This document shows positions 7,701-17,100 of a DNA stretch of 32,644 bases, in pieces. The notes under the pieces are model-generated. The model did no database searches. It was not told the DNA's origin and worked only from the letters and a program-made list of their open reading frames with translations. Positions within the stretch are counted from its first letter, which is position 1. Every line of letters starts with the position of its first letter. Source of the DNA: Sphingomonadales bacterium (GTDB taxonomy: Bacteria > Pseudomonadota > Alphaproteobacteria > Sphingomonadales > Sphingomonadaceae); NCBI GenBank assembly GCA_013791705.1, contig VMTF01000020.1, positions 1 through 32,644 of the forward strand. The letters are read 5' to 3'. The translations under genes and the position numbers were made by a program.

Positions 7701-8787
7701 GGCCATACTGCGCATACGTCAGGCTGTGGCGCGGCTCGCGGTCATTGGCGTAGATCACGTGGCAGCCGGTGCAGCCCGAAGAACGATAGTCGCCCGGCTG
7801 ATCGTTAGTCCCCAGGAACCACAGGAACGGGTCGTTAAGCCGGGTCTTGTGAATGTTGAGGACCGGAATCGCGACACGCAAGCCCGTACCTGGGCCCCGG
7901 TTCGATTGCTTGATATCCGACCGGCCCGGCTCCTCGAGCCGCTGGATCGAGCCCGAGACATTGGGCAAGCCAACTTCCGCGAATGCCGACCCGATCGTCC
8001 GGCCGCCGCGCTCGAACACCCGAAAGATGTCCGCCGGCGGGATCACGTTCCACGGCGGGAGCGGATACATTGCGGCGAGCGCACCGCGCGCCGCCTGGGC
8101 CTTGGTCACGGTGCCCGCCGGATTGCCCGGCGAGACGACTTTGGCGGGCACGCCTTCGCGGGTGTAGCTCTCGCCGAAGATGTAGTTCTTGAACGGCACG
8201 ATACCGTTGTTGTAGCCCGCGCCGCCCCACAGCATCGCGCCGGTTGCCATCAACGAACGCTCGGACGCTTCGACCACGCTCATGTGGCAGGCGCCGTAGG
8301 CCTCGCGGGCGACGCGCAGGTCACCAGGGTTGATGAAGCGGATGTATTCGGGCGCTTCCTTGTTCAGCAACGTGTAGGTGCGCGGCGGATTGGCCGAACT
8401 GGGATAGTGCCACGAGTGCGGATACCGGGGCAGGACGTGAGCCCGCTCGCGCGCGGCGACATATTGCGGATCGCCGCGCGCCAGCGACGGGTTGCCGACC
8501 ACGGCCGCATTACCGCCATGACAATCCGTGCAACCCAGCCGGACGGCCGGCGACAGATGCATCGTCGGCGCATCCGACTTGACGTGACACGACACGCATC
8601 CCGCCGACTTCGCGTCCATCTGCGCGGCGGTCTGGCTGACCGGAGCCGGCGGGGCTTTCGCGTAAATCCGTTCAACCGGTGCTTCCTCCTCGCTGGCGAG
8701 GCTGACGGTGGCGGGACCGACCAGCACAGCCACCGCAAGTAGCAGCAGCGCCAGAACGGAGCGGATCAGGGTACGATCAAGGCGCAT
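4771..8787 (-). CDS. Nine-haem c-type cytochrome with C-terminal LVIVD-like beta-propeller
   Basis: Exported redox protein of 1338 residues with a signal peptide at about residues 1-31. Nine CXXCH haem-attachment motifs are present at 64, 86, 339, 429, 580, 607, 726, 737 and 843. A tenth site has lost its first cysteine (YGACHM, 164-169). Many further His residues could serve as distal ligands. From about residue 955 to 1245 the protein changes character: repeated blades such as GLIVVDLHDPLHP, GLKLFDVTDLRNP and GLVIVNITRPLAP are typical of LVIVD beta-propellers, often found on cell-surface proteins. The arrangement suggests an electron-transfer domain joined to a binding domain, in the periplasm or at the cell surface. 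The ATG overlaps the stop of the outer-membrane barrel gene by one base (TGATG), so the two are translated together. I recognise no characterised protein with this architecture. Confidence 0.88.
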   Translation of the reverse strand: MRLDRTLIRSVLALLLLAVAVLVGPATVSLASEEEAPVERIYAKAPPAPVSQTAAQMDAKSAGCVSCHVKSDAPTMHLSPAVRLGCTDCHGGNAAVVGNPSLARGDPQYVAARERAHVLPRYPHSWHYPSSANPPRTYTLLNKEAPEYIRFINPGDLRVAREAYGACHMSVVEASERSLMATGAMLWGGAGYNNGIVPFKNYIFGESYTREGVPAKVVSPGNPAGTVTKAQAARGALAAMYPLPPWNVIPPADIFRVFERGGRTIGSAFAEVGLPNVSGSIQRLEEPGRSDIKQSNRGPGTGLRVAIPVLNIHKTRLNDPFLWFLGTNDQPGDYRSSGCTGCHVIYANDREPRHSLTYAQYGRDGQTITVDPTIADKQVPAHGALKDGHEANKGHGAEDAHGSPSGEMVKESGHPLRHVFTRAIPTAQCMNCHMHQPNIFLNSYLGYTMWDYKSDAPKMWPEKQVYPTADVVWEVNERNPEGAAPRGKWADLDFLRNVYDLNPTLKDTQFADYHSHGWNFRGIFKRDREGNLLDAEGKIVSPDDPEKWRRAGEGKFVPPGTNPGKTVHLMDIHAEKGLQCADCHFSQDSHGNGLIYGEVANAIEIGCKDCHGTADVYPNLRTSGPAAPPKGHDLTLLRNGDGKRRFEWVDEPGGRRTLIQRSIIDPKLEWRVHLVKDSVDPASPYFNAKAARAKLMSKSGADDGLYRFGPGIPAVDRAHDPDKMACFTCHLSWTTSCGGCHLPIEANWKTKVQHFEGGETRNFATYNPQVARDEMFQLGRHMTTKGSQIAPVRSTSALVLSSTNVNRERIYVQQPPVSAIGFSSQAFAPHFPHTVRTTETKTCTDCHLSAADDNNAIMAQLMLLGTNFVNFVGLNARTGLEGGLQATRVTEWAEPQAVIGSYLQKYAYPDYYKLHVEKNGRELKNWTRGKTFDSKLSGETDSLEQFRNVVQGTRGAVGCLHLRGEYMFAAEGKGGFKVYDVASIANKGISDPILSGPTSPLGHDTAVKSVNATCMAIPTNQAINPLRNTPELRAINEEQAFLPIYSYAAVTDSAEGLIMVNVDTLNDGEFRNNFLKRAVTWNPDNVLKGARHITLAGEIAYITADAGLIVVDLHDPLHPKLAAVRPLIDARASAVQFRYLWVTDKDGLKLFDVTDLRNPVAMPSGTVPLADARRVYLARTYAYVAAKQDGLVIVNITRPLAPVVYQKVTFGGQMTDVEDVMVGSTNASLFAYVADGRNGLKVLQLTSPDSQPNFYGFSPAPKPELIAWARTPSPALSLSKGLDRDRGVDETGGQMAVFGRLGSRPFTRPEMEELFLNRKGFPFKVTDEADMKDWVPAK

Positions 8788-10691
8788 CAGAAGCTCAATA
8801 CTGCATTGCCGAGGATCGAATATTGGGTCCGGTGTCCGTAGGTATCATCAAACAAGTCCCGAAAGCCCCGGCCGGGCAGCAGAGCCGCAGCCGAAAGGCG
8901 GAATACAACATTCTGGTTGGCCTTGGGTCGCCAGATCGCCGCCGCCGACAAGTCCCAGCCGATGGCCTTCGGAATCGAGCCTTCATTGCGCAGGGTTTCC
9001 AGCACTATGGTATTGGCAAACCACAAGTGGTTGGCATTGGCCGAGACCCGCAAGGTGGGTGTCAGGTCGAAATCGGCGCCGACGCCCGCCAGCACGGTGC
9101 CGGGGTTGTTGAAGTTCGATTGCCCCTCTTCCTTCGAGGATCGCAACGAATTGAGCAGGCCATTGCGGCCCGAAACGGCGATCGCCCGGCCACCGCCGGC
9201 GAACGGAATGGTCTGGCGAATCCAGTAGGACGTGTCAGCCCCGGCGAACAGCGGGTTCTCGAAGATCGCATCGAACCCGCTTTCCTTGTCGTCGTAGGGA
9301 TCGCCGTCGCCGCTCGCATAAAGTCCGGAGACGCGATAGCGGATCCAGTCGCGATCGAGGCTCAGTTCGGCTGCGCCCATGAACGCCCGGACATTGGCCG
9401 GACGATCGGTGAAAAACGAGTTCCGGTCCTTTCCGAGCGCGCCATAGGCCTGCGCGGTCAGGTTGATCCGGCCGATATGTCCGTCCGCGCCATAGCCCAG
9501 ATAGACCACATCGTAGCTGCGGCCGCGCAAGGTGCCGAGCAGTGCCGGGCGAACCGGGAAGCCGGTGTTGTCGATATGGATGTCATTGGCTTCGCGATTG
9601 TGATTCCACGTCACGCTGATCTGGCTGGTGAGGCTGGGGATCAGGAAATCCTGCCGGTAGAGGTTGGCGGTGATCACCCAATCCCGGCGCGGCGCGGAGG
9701 TGACCACGTTGAGCCCGCTGTTGGTATCCTTTTCCAGCCGCCAGAACGCGGCGAGATTGTATTGCACCCGGTTGTCGTCGCGATTGCCGAACAGGCGCAG
9801 GCCAAGATTCTGGTCGTTGAACAGAAACCCGCGAAAGTCCGACTGGAACGGCTGGATGCCGACGCGGATCGAATCGAAATCATAGCGTTCCGACACGTTG
9901 CGCAAGTGATAGTCGACAAAGGCTTCCTGCACCCCGAGCCAGTTGTCGAACCGATGGGTCGGCTTTGACGGCTCGACGAACAGCACACGCCGCTCGGGCA
10001 CCTGCACATAATTGAGGTTATAGGCGAGCAGCAGCTTGTATTCGATTTCGGGCGGCTTGAAGGCAGTGTTGCCCTTGGTCAGCCCGATGCCCGCGAGAAA
10101 CGTCTGCGAGAAGACAAAGCTCGAATCCTTGCCGAATACGTCCAGACTTTGCGGACGCGCCGTGGTCTGCACGCCAACCGGGATCGGGAAGCTGCGCGGC
10201 TCGATCACCGTGTCGCTGATTGCGGTGATCGTAAAGAACCAGTCGTCACCCTTGAGGAAGCCGGGGCGTTTGCCCTTGGCCAGCGGGATATCGCCCTTCA
10301 GCACGTTCTGGTGATAGGGATCGGTCTGGGGATGGCAGACGTCGCGCATCGCGCGAAACACCGTGAAGATCGACTGGTCGGCCGCGCCTTTGGCCGGGCA
10401 CAGGCCGGTCATGATGCGCCAGCGATCCGGCACGGGCACGGCATCGGCCGGAAACGCCTCGGGCGGCGGCGCACGGACCGCCCCGGGATTGTCCTGCTGC
10501 ACCGCCTCGGGCAGTACCGGATTGTAGCCGGGACGGCGCCGCCCGGCGATCGTCTCGCGGTTCACGTCGGGCGCGGGCGCATCGGGGTCCGGCAAGGTGC
10601 TTGGCTCAGCCAGACTGTCCGGAGCTTCCGGAATTGCTTCGCCGACGGCCTGTTGCAGCAGCAGCGGGGGCAGAAGGAACAGCGCGCTCAA
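8787..10691 (-). CDS. Outer-membrane beta-barrel protein (porin-like, MtrB-type role possible)
   Basis: Predicted outer-membrane protein of 634 residues. After a hydrophobic start and a Pro/Ala-rich linker (about residues 18-85), the rest is a long series of alternating amphipathic strands with Asn/Asp-rich turns, for example RVQYNLAAFWRLEKDTNSGL. It ends in Phe (VLSF), the usual signal for barrel assembly. Two cysteines (C98, C119) lie before the barrel. There is no good ATG. A TTG at 10691, four bases after the upstream stop, has AGGGGC in front and gives MSALFLLPPLLLQQAVGEA, a short signal peptide, so this start is preferred but uncertain. Lying between multihaem cytochrome genes, it is a candidate sheath through which a cytochrome passes electrons, as MtrB does for MtrA. 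It has no recognisable sequence match to MtrB, so the role is inferred from context. Confidence 0.72.
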   Translation of the reverse strand: MSALFLLPPLLLQQAVGEAIPEAPDSLAEPSTLPDPDAPAPDVNRETIAGRRRPGYNPVLPEAVQQDNPGAVRAPPPEAFPADAVPVPDRWRIMTGLCPAKGAADQSIFTVFRAMRDVCHPQTDPYHQNVLKGDIPLAKGKRPGFLKGDDWFFTITAISDTVIEPRSFPIPVGVQTTARPQSLDVFGKDSSFVFSQTFLAGIGLTKGNTAFKPPEIEYKLLLAYNLNYVQVPERRVLFVEPSKPTHRFDNWLGVQEAFVDYHLRNVSERYDFDSIRVGIQPFQSDFRGFLFNDQNLGLRLFGNRDDNRVQYNLAAFWRLEKDTNSGLNVVTSAPRRDWVITANLYRQDFLIPSLTSQISVTWNHNREANDIHIDNTGFPVRPALLGTLRGRSYDVVYLGYGADGHIGRINLTAQAYGALGKDRNSFFTDRPANVRAFMGAAELSLDRDWIRYRVSGLYASGDGDPYDDKESGFDAIFENPLFAGADTSYWIRQTIPFAGGGRAIAVSGRNGLLNSLRSSKEEGQSNFNNPGTVLAGVGADFDLTPTLRVSANANHLWFANTIVLETLRNEGSIPKAIGWDLSAAAIWRPKANQNVVFRLSAAALLPGRGFRDLFDDTYGHRTQYSILGNAVLSF

Positions 10692-10692
10692 C

Positions 10693-12693
10693 TCACAGCC
10701 CCTGGCAGACGTTCTGGTCGGCCGTATCGAGGAACGGAGCAAACGGGCAACTGATGTAGCGCAGCCGCACTCCGCTGCCGACCGGCACGACTATCCGGTC
10801 GGCGCGGATGCCGACCGGCGCGTTGGCCAAGCCGCCGCCGACCTGCAAGCCTGCATTGTTCAAGCCGAGGAACGAGATCATGTCGTCCTGATCGATCCCG
10901 TCGCCCGATACGCCGATGCCGCCGATGAGCTGCCCGTTGCGGTAGATCGGCACCGAACCGGGAAATATCTGGATGCCGTTCTGGATGCGGCTTTGTCCGC
11001 TGATCACATCGGGCAGGAACGTGCAGCGGCGCGGCGTGTCGGTGGCGGCAGCGCCGGTGACATAGGCCAGATGCTCGGCAAGGTTGGTCAGCACCAGCGC
11101 CGATTGCAGGCCGGTGCTGAACGGACTCCACCTGGCGATCGGGCGTGAGAACGGGCCATGGGCAGTGCCCACCTGCCCGTCAGGGAAATAGGGCCGCGAA
11201 AGGTTGCCGCCGGCCCGGTCGCTGAATGCGAACTTGCCGGTGAGCGCCGCCGGGTCGGCCAGGAAAGCGCGCGCGGCCGGGACAAAGCCGCGTACGTCGG
11301 AGCTAGGGTCGGCCAGCAGGTCGCTCGCCGCGTAAGCCCCGGAATAGAACGCTGCCGTGCGAGCCTTCTGCAGCGCCACGTCAATCCCGAAGATCGGCGC
11401 GTCGGGCGCGCGGACCAGCCCCAGCGCGCCCCCACGCGTATCGACCACCGAAATCGAGACTTGCGCCCGGCTGTCGAGCGGCTGGCGGATCTGCGCGCGG
11501 GCGCGGCTCATCACGGTGAATGCCTGCGACAGGATCGCGCGCACTTCGGCGGCGGAAAGCGCCGTTCCGACATCGGCCGCGTCCGTCCCGGCGCGGATCG
11601 GATAGCGATCATTGCCCGCCCCGTCGCTCAGCACGAACGCATCGGTGTTGGCGAATTCGCTGCCGGTCGCCCGGCGCATTCCCGATGCCTCGCTGCCGTA
11701 AGACGTGCCGGCGAGGATCGTGCCCGCGAAATATCCGGTAACCGGTGTGATCGTCCCCAGCGCCGGGATCGTCGCCGCGTAGGTCGCGCCGGCGACGGTG
11801 CCGGCAAGGCTGGCGTAATCCGCATCCGAATAGCGCAACTGGGTGCCATCGACGTAAATCTTGTCGGCAAGGATCGCTGCGGGCGCCTCGAACCCGACCG
11901 TGCCGGCCAGCGCGATGCGCTCGTCGGTGTCGCTGTCCACATCGAGCACATTGGGGTCGAGCCCGTAAGTGCCGTCAGCCAGCACGCCGACCCCGCCGAT
12001 CAACACGCCGTTCCTGCTGTAAAGCGGGAATCCGCCCGGATCGGCGGCGAGGCCGAGCGGCGAGCGTTTCGGCCCGATCAGCGCGTCGGCGCCCGCCGGA
12101 GCGTAGCGGGTGGCGAGGTCCGAACAGGGCAACTGGCTGAACTGCACGCCGAACAGCGGCCCGCTTTCCAGTCCCGCCGTGGTCGGCGACGGCGGGAAAT
12201 GCTGCTGGACGATCATCGAGGCGGTGCGCGACGTGAACGCATTCCCGCCGCTCGAAAGGTAGGCGCCGGTGATCGCCTTGGCGATGGCGGCGGCCTCGGC
12301 CGGCACGTCCAGCCCCTGCACGTCCTGCTTCGATCCGTCCGCCGCTTCCGGGATATGCGCGGTCAGCGGCGCCCCGGTCATCCGCATGACCGCGAGCACG
12401 TTGCCCACGCGATCGACCACCGCGATGACCGCCGGGCTGGCGTCCGCCCCGGCCTGCGCCGCCGTCTGGGCGAGGATCTTCTGGACATCGGCGGCCGTCA
12501 GGAAATCCTGCGCCGGCGCGATATAGGCCGCGCCGCTCGTGGCAATCGGCGCCGGTGCCGGGCTGCCGCCGCCAGAGCTGCTCCCGCTGCCGGAACCACC
12601 ACTGCCACCCCCGCCGCAGGCCGCAAGCGGGAGCAGCGCCAGCACGGTGGCGAACGCGCGCGCGGCGCGGCGCAGCGAAAAGCGCGCGCACAT
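10693..12693 (-). CDS. Lipoprotein with two HbpS/GlcG-type (DUF336) haem-binding domains
   Basis: Predicted lipoprotein of 666 residues. The signal ends in a lipobox LPLAAC (C26), followed by a Gly/Ser-rich tether (residues 27-48) that would hold the protein away from the membrane. Two domains of the HbpS/GlcG family follow. The first (about 64-270) opens with FLTAADVQKILAQTAAQA and has GVLIGGVGVLADG near 229. The second (about 379-635) opens with LSAAEVRAILSQAF and has VPIYRNGQLIGGIGVSGDG near 581. HbpS of Streptomyces binds haem, and related domains have been linked to haem sensing or degradation. The middle part (270-375) is unassigned. Its ATG shares one base with the stop of the five-haem cytochrome gene. 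In this setting it may hold or deliver haem, or protect against free haem; haem binding is not proven by the sequence. Confidence 0.82.
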   Translation of the reverse strand: MCARFSLRRAARAFATVLALLPLAACGGGGSGGSGSGSSSGGGSPAPAPIATSGAAYIAPAQDFLTAADVQKILAQTAAQAGADASPAVIAVVDRVGNVLAVMRMTGAPLTAHIPEAADGSKQDVQGLDVPAEAAAIAKAITGAYLSSGGNAFTSRTASMIVQQHFPPSPTTAGLESGPLFGVQFSQLPCSDLATRYAPAGADALIGPKRSPLGLAADPGGFPLYSRNGVLIGGVGVLADGTYGLDPNVLDVDSDTDERIALAGTVGFEAPAAILADKIYVDGTQLRYSDADYASLAGTVAGATYAATIPALGTITPVTGYFAGTILAGTSYGSEASGMRRATGSEFANTDAFVLSDGAGNDRYPIRAGTDAADVGTALSAAEVRAILSQAFTVMSRARAQIRQPLDSRAQVSISVVDTRGGALGLVRAPDAPIFGIDVALQKARTAAFYSGAYAASDLLADPSSDVRGFVPAARAFLADPAALTGKFAFSDRAGGNLSRPYFPDGQVGTAHGPFSRPIARWSPFSTGLQSALVLTNLAEHLAYVTGAAATDTPRRCTFLPDVISGQSRIQNGIQIFPGSVPIYRNGQLIGGIGVSGDGIDQDDMISFLGLNNAGLQVGGGLANAPVGIRADRIVVPVGSGVRLRYISCPFAPFLDTADQNVCQGL

Positions 12694-14093
12694 CAGCGCA
12701 GCACCGCGATCGACCGGGCCGCTTCGCCAAGCGCGGCGCGGAAAGCGGCGGGGCGGTAGGCATTCGGCCCCTTCACGGCGCCATAGGCACGGTTGATGTT
12801 GGCCCGAATTCCGGCGGCCGCTCCGACTGTCACGCGCCCGTCCTTGACGAGCGCATTGAGCAGCGTATCGACCGCCATCACCGCCTGGACCGAGCCGGTG
12901 TAGTCGGTGAAGCGCGGCGAAATCGCCTGGCCGGAAATCGCCGCGATCATCCTGAACGCGGTGTCCGCGCCGGTCCCGCTGGCCGCCATCGCGTCCGACA
13001 GCGCTGCGGCGGAGGCCCCGAGCCGGCTTGCCGCAGCACTCGCCTCGGCCCGGCCGCCGCCCATCGCGGCATGGAATGCCCGGCTCGCGCTATCGAACCG
13101 GGCGGCCTGCGCCGGGGCGAGAACCTGGGCGGCAGCGCTCAGCATGATGAAGTTCTCGTCGTTATAGGGCGGCGTGCCGAACGGGCCAGGGCGGGCGGGA
13201 TTGACCTCGAAGGTCAGCTTGCGGTCCGGCCCGTCCTCGATGGTGCGATGGCACGAATGGCAATCGTAGAAAGTGAACTCGGGGAATATCCCCTGCATCC
13301 CGAAGCGGGGCTGCGCGAACAGCGCCAGCGACCGCTTCACCGCTTCCGCCTGACCGACCGCCCAGAACTTCGCGCTGTCGGTTCGGCCCTTGCGCCGGAT
13401 ATAGTCGGCATCCTCGTCGTGGTGCTGCTGCAGCGCCGAAAACAGATCGAGTTCGAACTGAATGCGCGGGTGGCCGGCGGCCATCATCCGGTGTGAAACG
13501 AACTGACCCGGCGCGCTGCTGCCTAAGTGGCAATCGAGGCAGACCCTGGCGCGGGCGGCAGGGTTGTCGAGCGGGATCAGCCCGGCCGCGACATTGGCGG
13601 CGTGCGAGCCCGCCATCGTATAGTGCCCCGCGATCCAGCCGCCGGCCGCGCCGTGGCACGATTCGCAGCCCACGCCGTCGGCTTGCTGATAGCGGTCGCC
13701 GCGCATCGCGGCGGGCGCGTTGGTCGCATGGCAGCCGAGGCAGGCCGGCGCGGCGGTCGCCGAGCCCAGCCCGAGCGATGTCGCGATCTGCTGGCCGCGC
13801 CGGCCAGCCAGCACCGCGAATGCGCGGCTATGCGCGCCACCTTGCGAAGCGGGATCCTGCCAATGCGCCAGCTCATCCTGACGGACGACCTTGCCATTGC
13901 CTTCCGCGCGGCCATGGCAGGTCGATCCCGCGCAGCTCGCAACGCCCTCGAAGCGGCCGCCGGCAAGCGCCGCAGTCGCGGCGCCAACCCCCAGCACCAA
14001 AGCTGCCGCGGCCACGATTTGCCCAAGCCCGGCCATCAAACCTGATGGTCGCAACTGGCCCGATGCGCGTTTCAGGAACGCGAATGGCTGCAC
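12693..14093 (-). CDS. Five-haem cytochrome c, c554-like family
   Basis: Exported multihaem cytochrome of 466 residues with an N-terminal hydrophobic signal or anchor segment (about 18-45). Haem motifs are CAGSTCH (C54-H60, the CX4CH form) and CXXCH at 118, 143, 185 and 278. The surrounding text is that of cytochrome c554-like proteins: DPASQGGAHSRAFAVL, CHATNAP, GVGCESCHGAAGGW, and the His-rich HRMMAAGHPRIQFELD. The C-terminal 170 residues are Ala-rich and helical, without haem sites. The start is GTG at 14093, with AAGGGGG seven bases upstream; this ribosome site overlaps the TpsA stop codon. It lies 12 bp after the TpsA gene and overlaps the HbpS-type gene by one base. A role as periplasmic electron carrier to the outer-membrane module is likely but inferred. 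Confidence 0.86.
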   Translation of the reverse strand: MQPFAFLKRASGQLRPSGLMAGLGQIVAAAALVLGVGAATAALAGGRFEGVASCAGSTCHGRAEGNGKVVRQDELAHWQDPASQGGAHSRAFAVLAGRRGQQIATSLGLGSATAAPACLGCHATNAPAAMRGDRYQQADGVGCESCHGAAGGWIAGHYTMAGSHAANVAAGLIPLDNPAARARVCLDCHLGSSAPGQFVSHRMMAAGHPRIQFELDLFSALQQHHDEDADYIRRKGRTDSAKFWAVGQAEAVKRSLALFAQPRFGMQGIFPEFTFYDCHSCHRTIEDGPDRKLTFEVNPARPGPFGTPPYNDENFIMLSAAAQVLAPAQAARFDSASRAFHAAMGGGRAEASAAASRLGASAAALSDAMAASGTGADTAFRMIAAISGQAISPRFTDYTGSVQAVMAVDTLLNALVKDGRVTVGAAAGIRANINRAYGAVKGPNAYRPAAFRAALGEAARSIAVLR

Positions 14094-14105
14094 AGGCTAT
14101 CCCCC

Positions 14106-17100
14106 TTACCCGTAGCAATCACTATCAGCACCGCAGCTTCGTTGCCACAAGTCATCGTTGCCGACGCCGGTGACCGGCTCATCGATCAACGGCGGTGAAT
14201 CCAGCAGTGGCGGCTCGCCAAACTGCACAATCGGCAGATTGAGGATCGCAGCGCCGCCGCCGCCCGGGGTGAGCCCCCCGGTCAACGCACCGACCGTATC
14301 GTCGGGCGGGGCGATGCCGCCCGGCCGAAACGTGCAATCGTTCCCGACAGCGCAGCCGTTGACCGTTGAAAACGGATTGAACAGGCCGCCCGCTGCGGCA
14401 ACGGCGCCGCTGATGCCGATCGAGCGATAGGTGTCGCGACCGGTGATCGCGGCCCCGCTTGCATCGATCAGCACGCCGTTGATGGCGAACGAGGGAACGC
14501 TCCCGCTCAGCCCGTCGATCGTCAGCGAATTGGCGGTAAAACCTCGGCGCGAAGCAAACTGCGCATCGATCCCGCTGTTCTGGACGTAAAATGTGCTCGC
14601 GCCGGTCGCGACCGCGATCGCATTGGCCTGAAGCGCCCCGGCATTGTTCACGATGCCGCCGTTGCTGCTGAGCAGCGCGCTCGCCAGGATAACCGATGAA
14701 ATCGAATCGAGCGTCGCCAGGGTCGCGCCGGTGGCGACCCGGATGGTCGGCGCAGACAGCCGCAAAGTGCCGGAAAGAGCGCCGCTCGCATCGCGCAGCA
14801 CAATCGATCCGAGATCGGTCACAACGTCGATCCTGCTGCCGGCCAGGCTGAACACGTCGCCATTCGACGACACAGCCGGAGCAATCGCCCCCACCACGCG
14901 CAGCCGACCCGGCGAACTCACCGCGAAAATGCCGCCGGTGCCGAGGTTGGCTCCTGCGCCCGCCCCGAATGTCGGCGCAAGATTGCCGATCACCAGGTCG
15001 GCGGCGGTCAATGCCGTGCCGGTGACGCCGATCGTGATCGACTGGTCGGCGAACAGCCGCGTCAGTTCGGCCACATCGAGACTCCAGGCGCCGGCACTGC
15101 CCGCCCCGCCAACGAACATCCCTGCCCCCGGCGCCGCGTTGGTCAGCACGATGCTGCTGGTGAACCCGCGTTGGCCAAGGACGCCCCCCGCCGCGATGCT
15201 GAAATCGGCAGCCGAAACCGCGATCGTCGCGCCGCTGGCAACTCCGTTGATCGCCACGCGCCCGCCGCTGCTCGCAAGGCCGAGCCGACCTAGCGCCGTA
15301 ATGTCGGGCACGGTCAGGTCGCCTGCGGCCTGGATGATAAAATCACCGTTCGCCGCAAACGAGTCCGCGAACGCGAGCGTTCCGGGAGAACTCGCGCTGA
15401 ACGAGCCGGCGTAAGCCGTCACGAGGCCGCCCGATACAAGGTTCGCGATCGAAACCGGGCCGAATGCCGACGTCGCCGGCTCGAATGCCTGCAGCAGCGT
15501 TGTCCCGCCCGTCGAGAGCCCACCGAGACCGATCGCAGTGGTCGCCAACACGGTGACATTGCCACCGGCCGCAAGCACGCCCGCGCCCGACGTCGCAATG
15601 TTGCGGCCTAGCAGATCGAGCGTTCCGGTCACGGCAAAGCCGCCTCCGGCGGCGACGGTCATGGTAATGTCGCGGCCCGTGGCAATCGCGGCGTTGCCAA
15701 GGACGGCAACCGGAACCGCGCCGAGGATGCCGGTGAAGCCGTCGCCCGCCGGGGCAATCGCGCCATTGGCATCGGCCAGAAAATCACCGGCGATGGTCAG
15801 CGCCGATGGGGCCGCGCCCGCCTGCGCGGTGAACTGCGTGGTGCCCGCCGTAGCGATACCGGCGCTTGCACCCGGCCCACCGGCCGGGCTGGCGCTCAAT
15901 GCCAGCGAGCCGATCGAGCGCGTCGTCGCCGGCGCGGCGACCGTATCCGCCAGGATGAACGCCGCCGTTCCGCCGGTCGCATCGCCGCCCGTATCTCCGC
16001 TGCCGCCGAGCGCATCGGCAAAGGCGCCAACCCCGCCGCTCACCGCAAAGCCGCCATCGGCCAGGCTGTAGCGCGCCAGTCCGCCAAGGGCCGCGCCGCC
16101 GTTTCCGTTCAGCCCGCCGCCCAGGTTCGTCCCGCCGGGACCGCCCAGTCCCGCCGCAACCAGCGAGATCGACGGCACCGTCAGCAGCGCGCTGCTACCT
16201 GCCGCCATCGCCAGTTCGGCCACGCCTGCGGAATTGTCGCCGATCCCGCCGCTACCCGCAGCCGTGAGTGGATCGTCGGTGCCCGAACCCACGCCCCCGA
16301 TTGCCAGCGACGTGATCGCGAGCGGGTTCGCCAGGTTGATCGTGCCGCCCGCCAGCGAGACGCGGGCTGTTCCGCCCAGCCCGCTGCCGGCCAGCGGCAA
16401 CGACAGCGGCCCGGTGCCGATCGCATCGTAACCGCCGCCTTGCCCCAGCGCGGTAACATCAAGCCCGGTCAGGCCGATCACCCCGCCGGATTGGGTAACC
16501 ACGGCCTGTCCGCCTTGTCCGGCGCCGGATTGGAACGGCGCATTGCCGGCCAGCCCGAAGCCCGACGATCCGCCCAGCCCGCTGGCAAGGACAGAGACGA
16601 ACCCGGCAGAGAGAGTTCCGGCGGCGACGTCGAGAGACGCGGTTCCGCCGGTGCCGAGGCCGCCATCACCATTGATCGGTGAAATCTCCGAAGCGGTGAA
16701 ACCTCCGGCGTAATCAAGGAACGGGTCTGCCGACACGGCCAGCACAGTCGCCTCGCCCTTGGCGTTGACGATGATGTTGCCGGCCAGAATTTGCCCGCTC
16801 CCGGCCGCCCCCGCGCGGATCTCCACTGCGGCGTTGCCGCCCTGCGCGGCAAACCCGCTGCCCCCGCCGAAATAGCTGAACCCGCCGGAAACCGCCGCCG
16901 CCGAGAGCAGGATTGCCCCGCCGTTGGCGTCGATCGTGCCGTCCTGCGCGAACACGGTCACGTCGCCGCCCGTGGCGTCGGCCGGAGCCGTCCCGACCGC
17001 ACCGCGCGCGACGGCCGTCAGTTGGATCAGCGGCTGACCCGCCAGCAGGGTGACAGTGCCGCCATTCAGCGCGCCCAAGGTCACAGCGCCGCCTCTGGCC

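Noticed and set aside
4465..8742. Long plus-strand open frames (4465-6456 and 6481-8742) opposite the nine-haem cytochrome
   Set aside because: The minus strand has nine haem motifs and a signal peptide; the antisense products are Arg/His-rich with no recognisable motif.
11158..12759. Plus-strand frame of 533 codons antisense to the HbpS-type lipoprotein gene
   Set aside because: The minus strand has a lipobox and two family domains; the antisense frame is Arg-rich low-complexity sequence.
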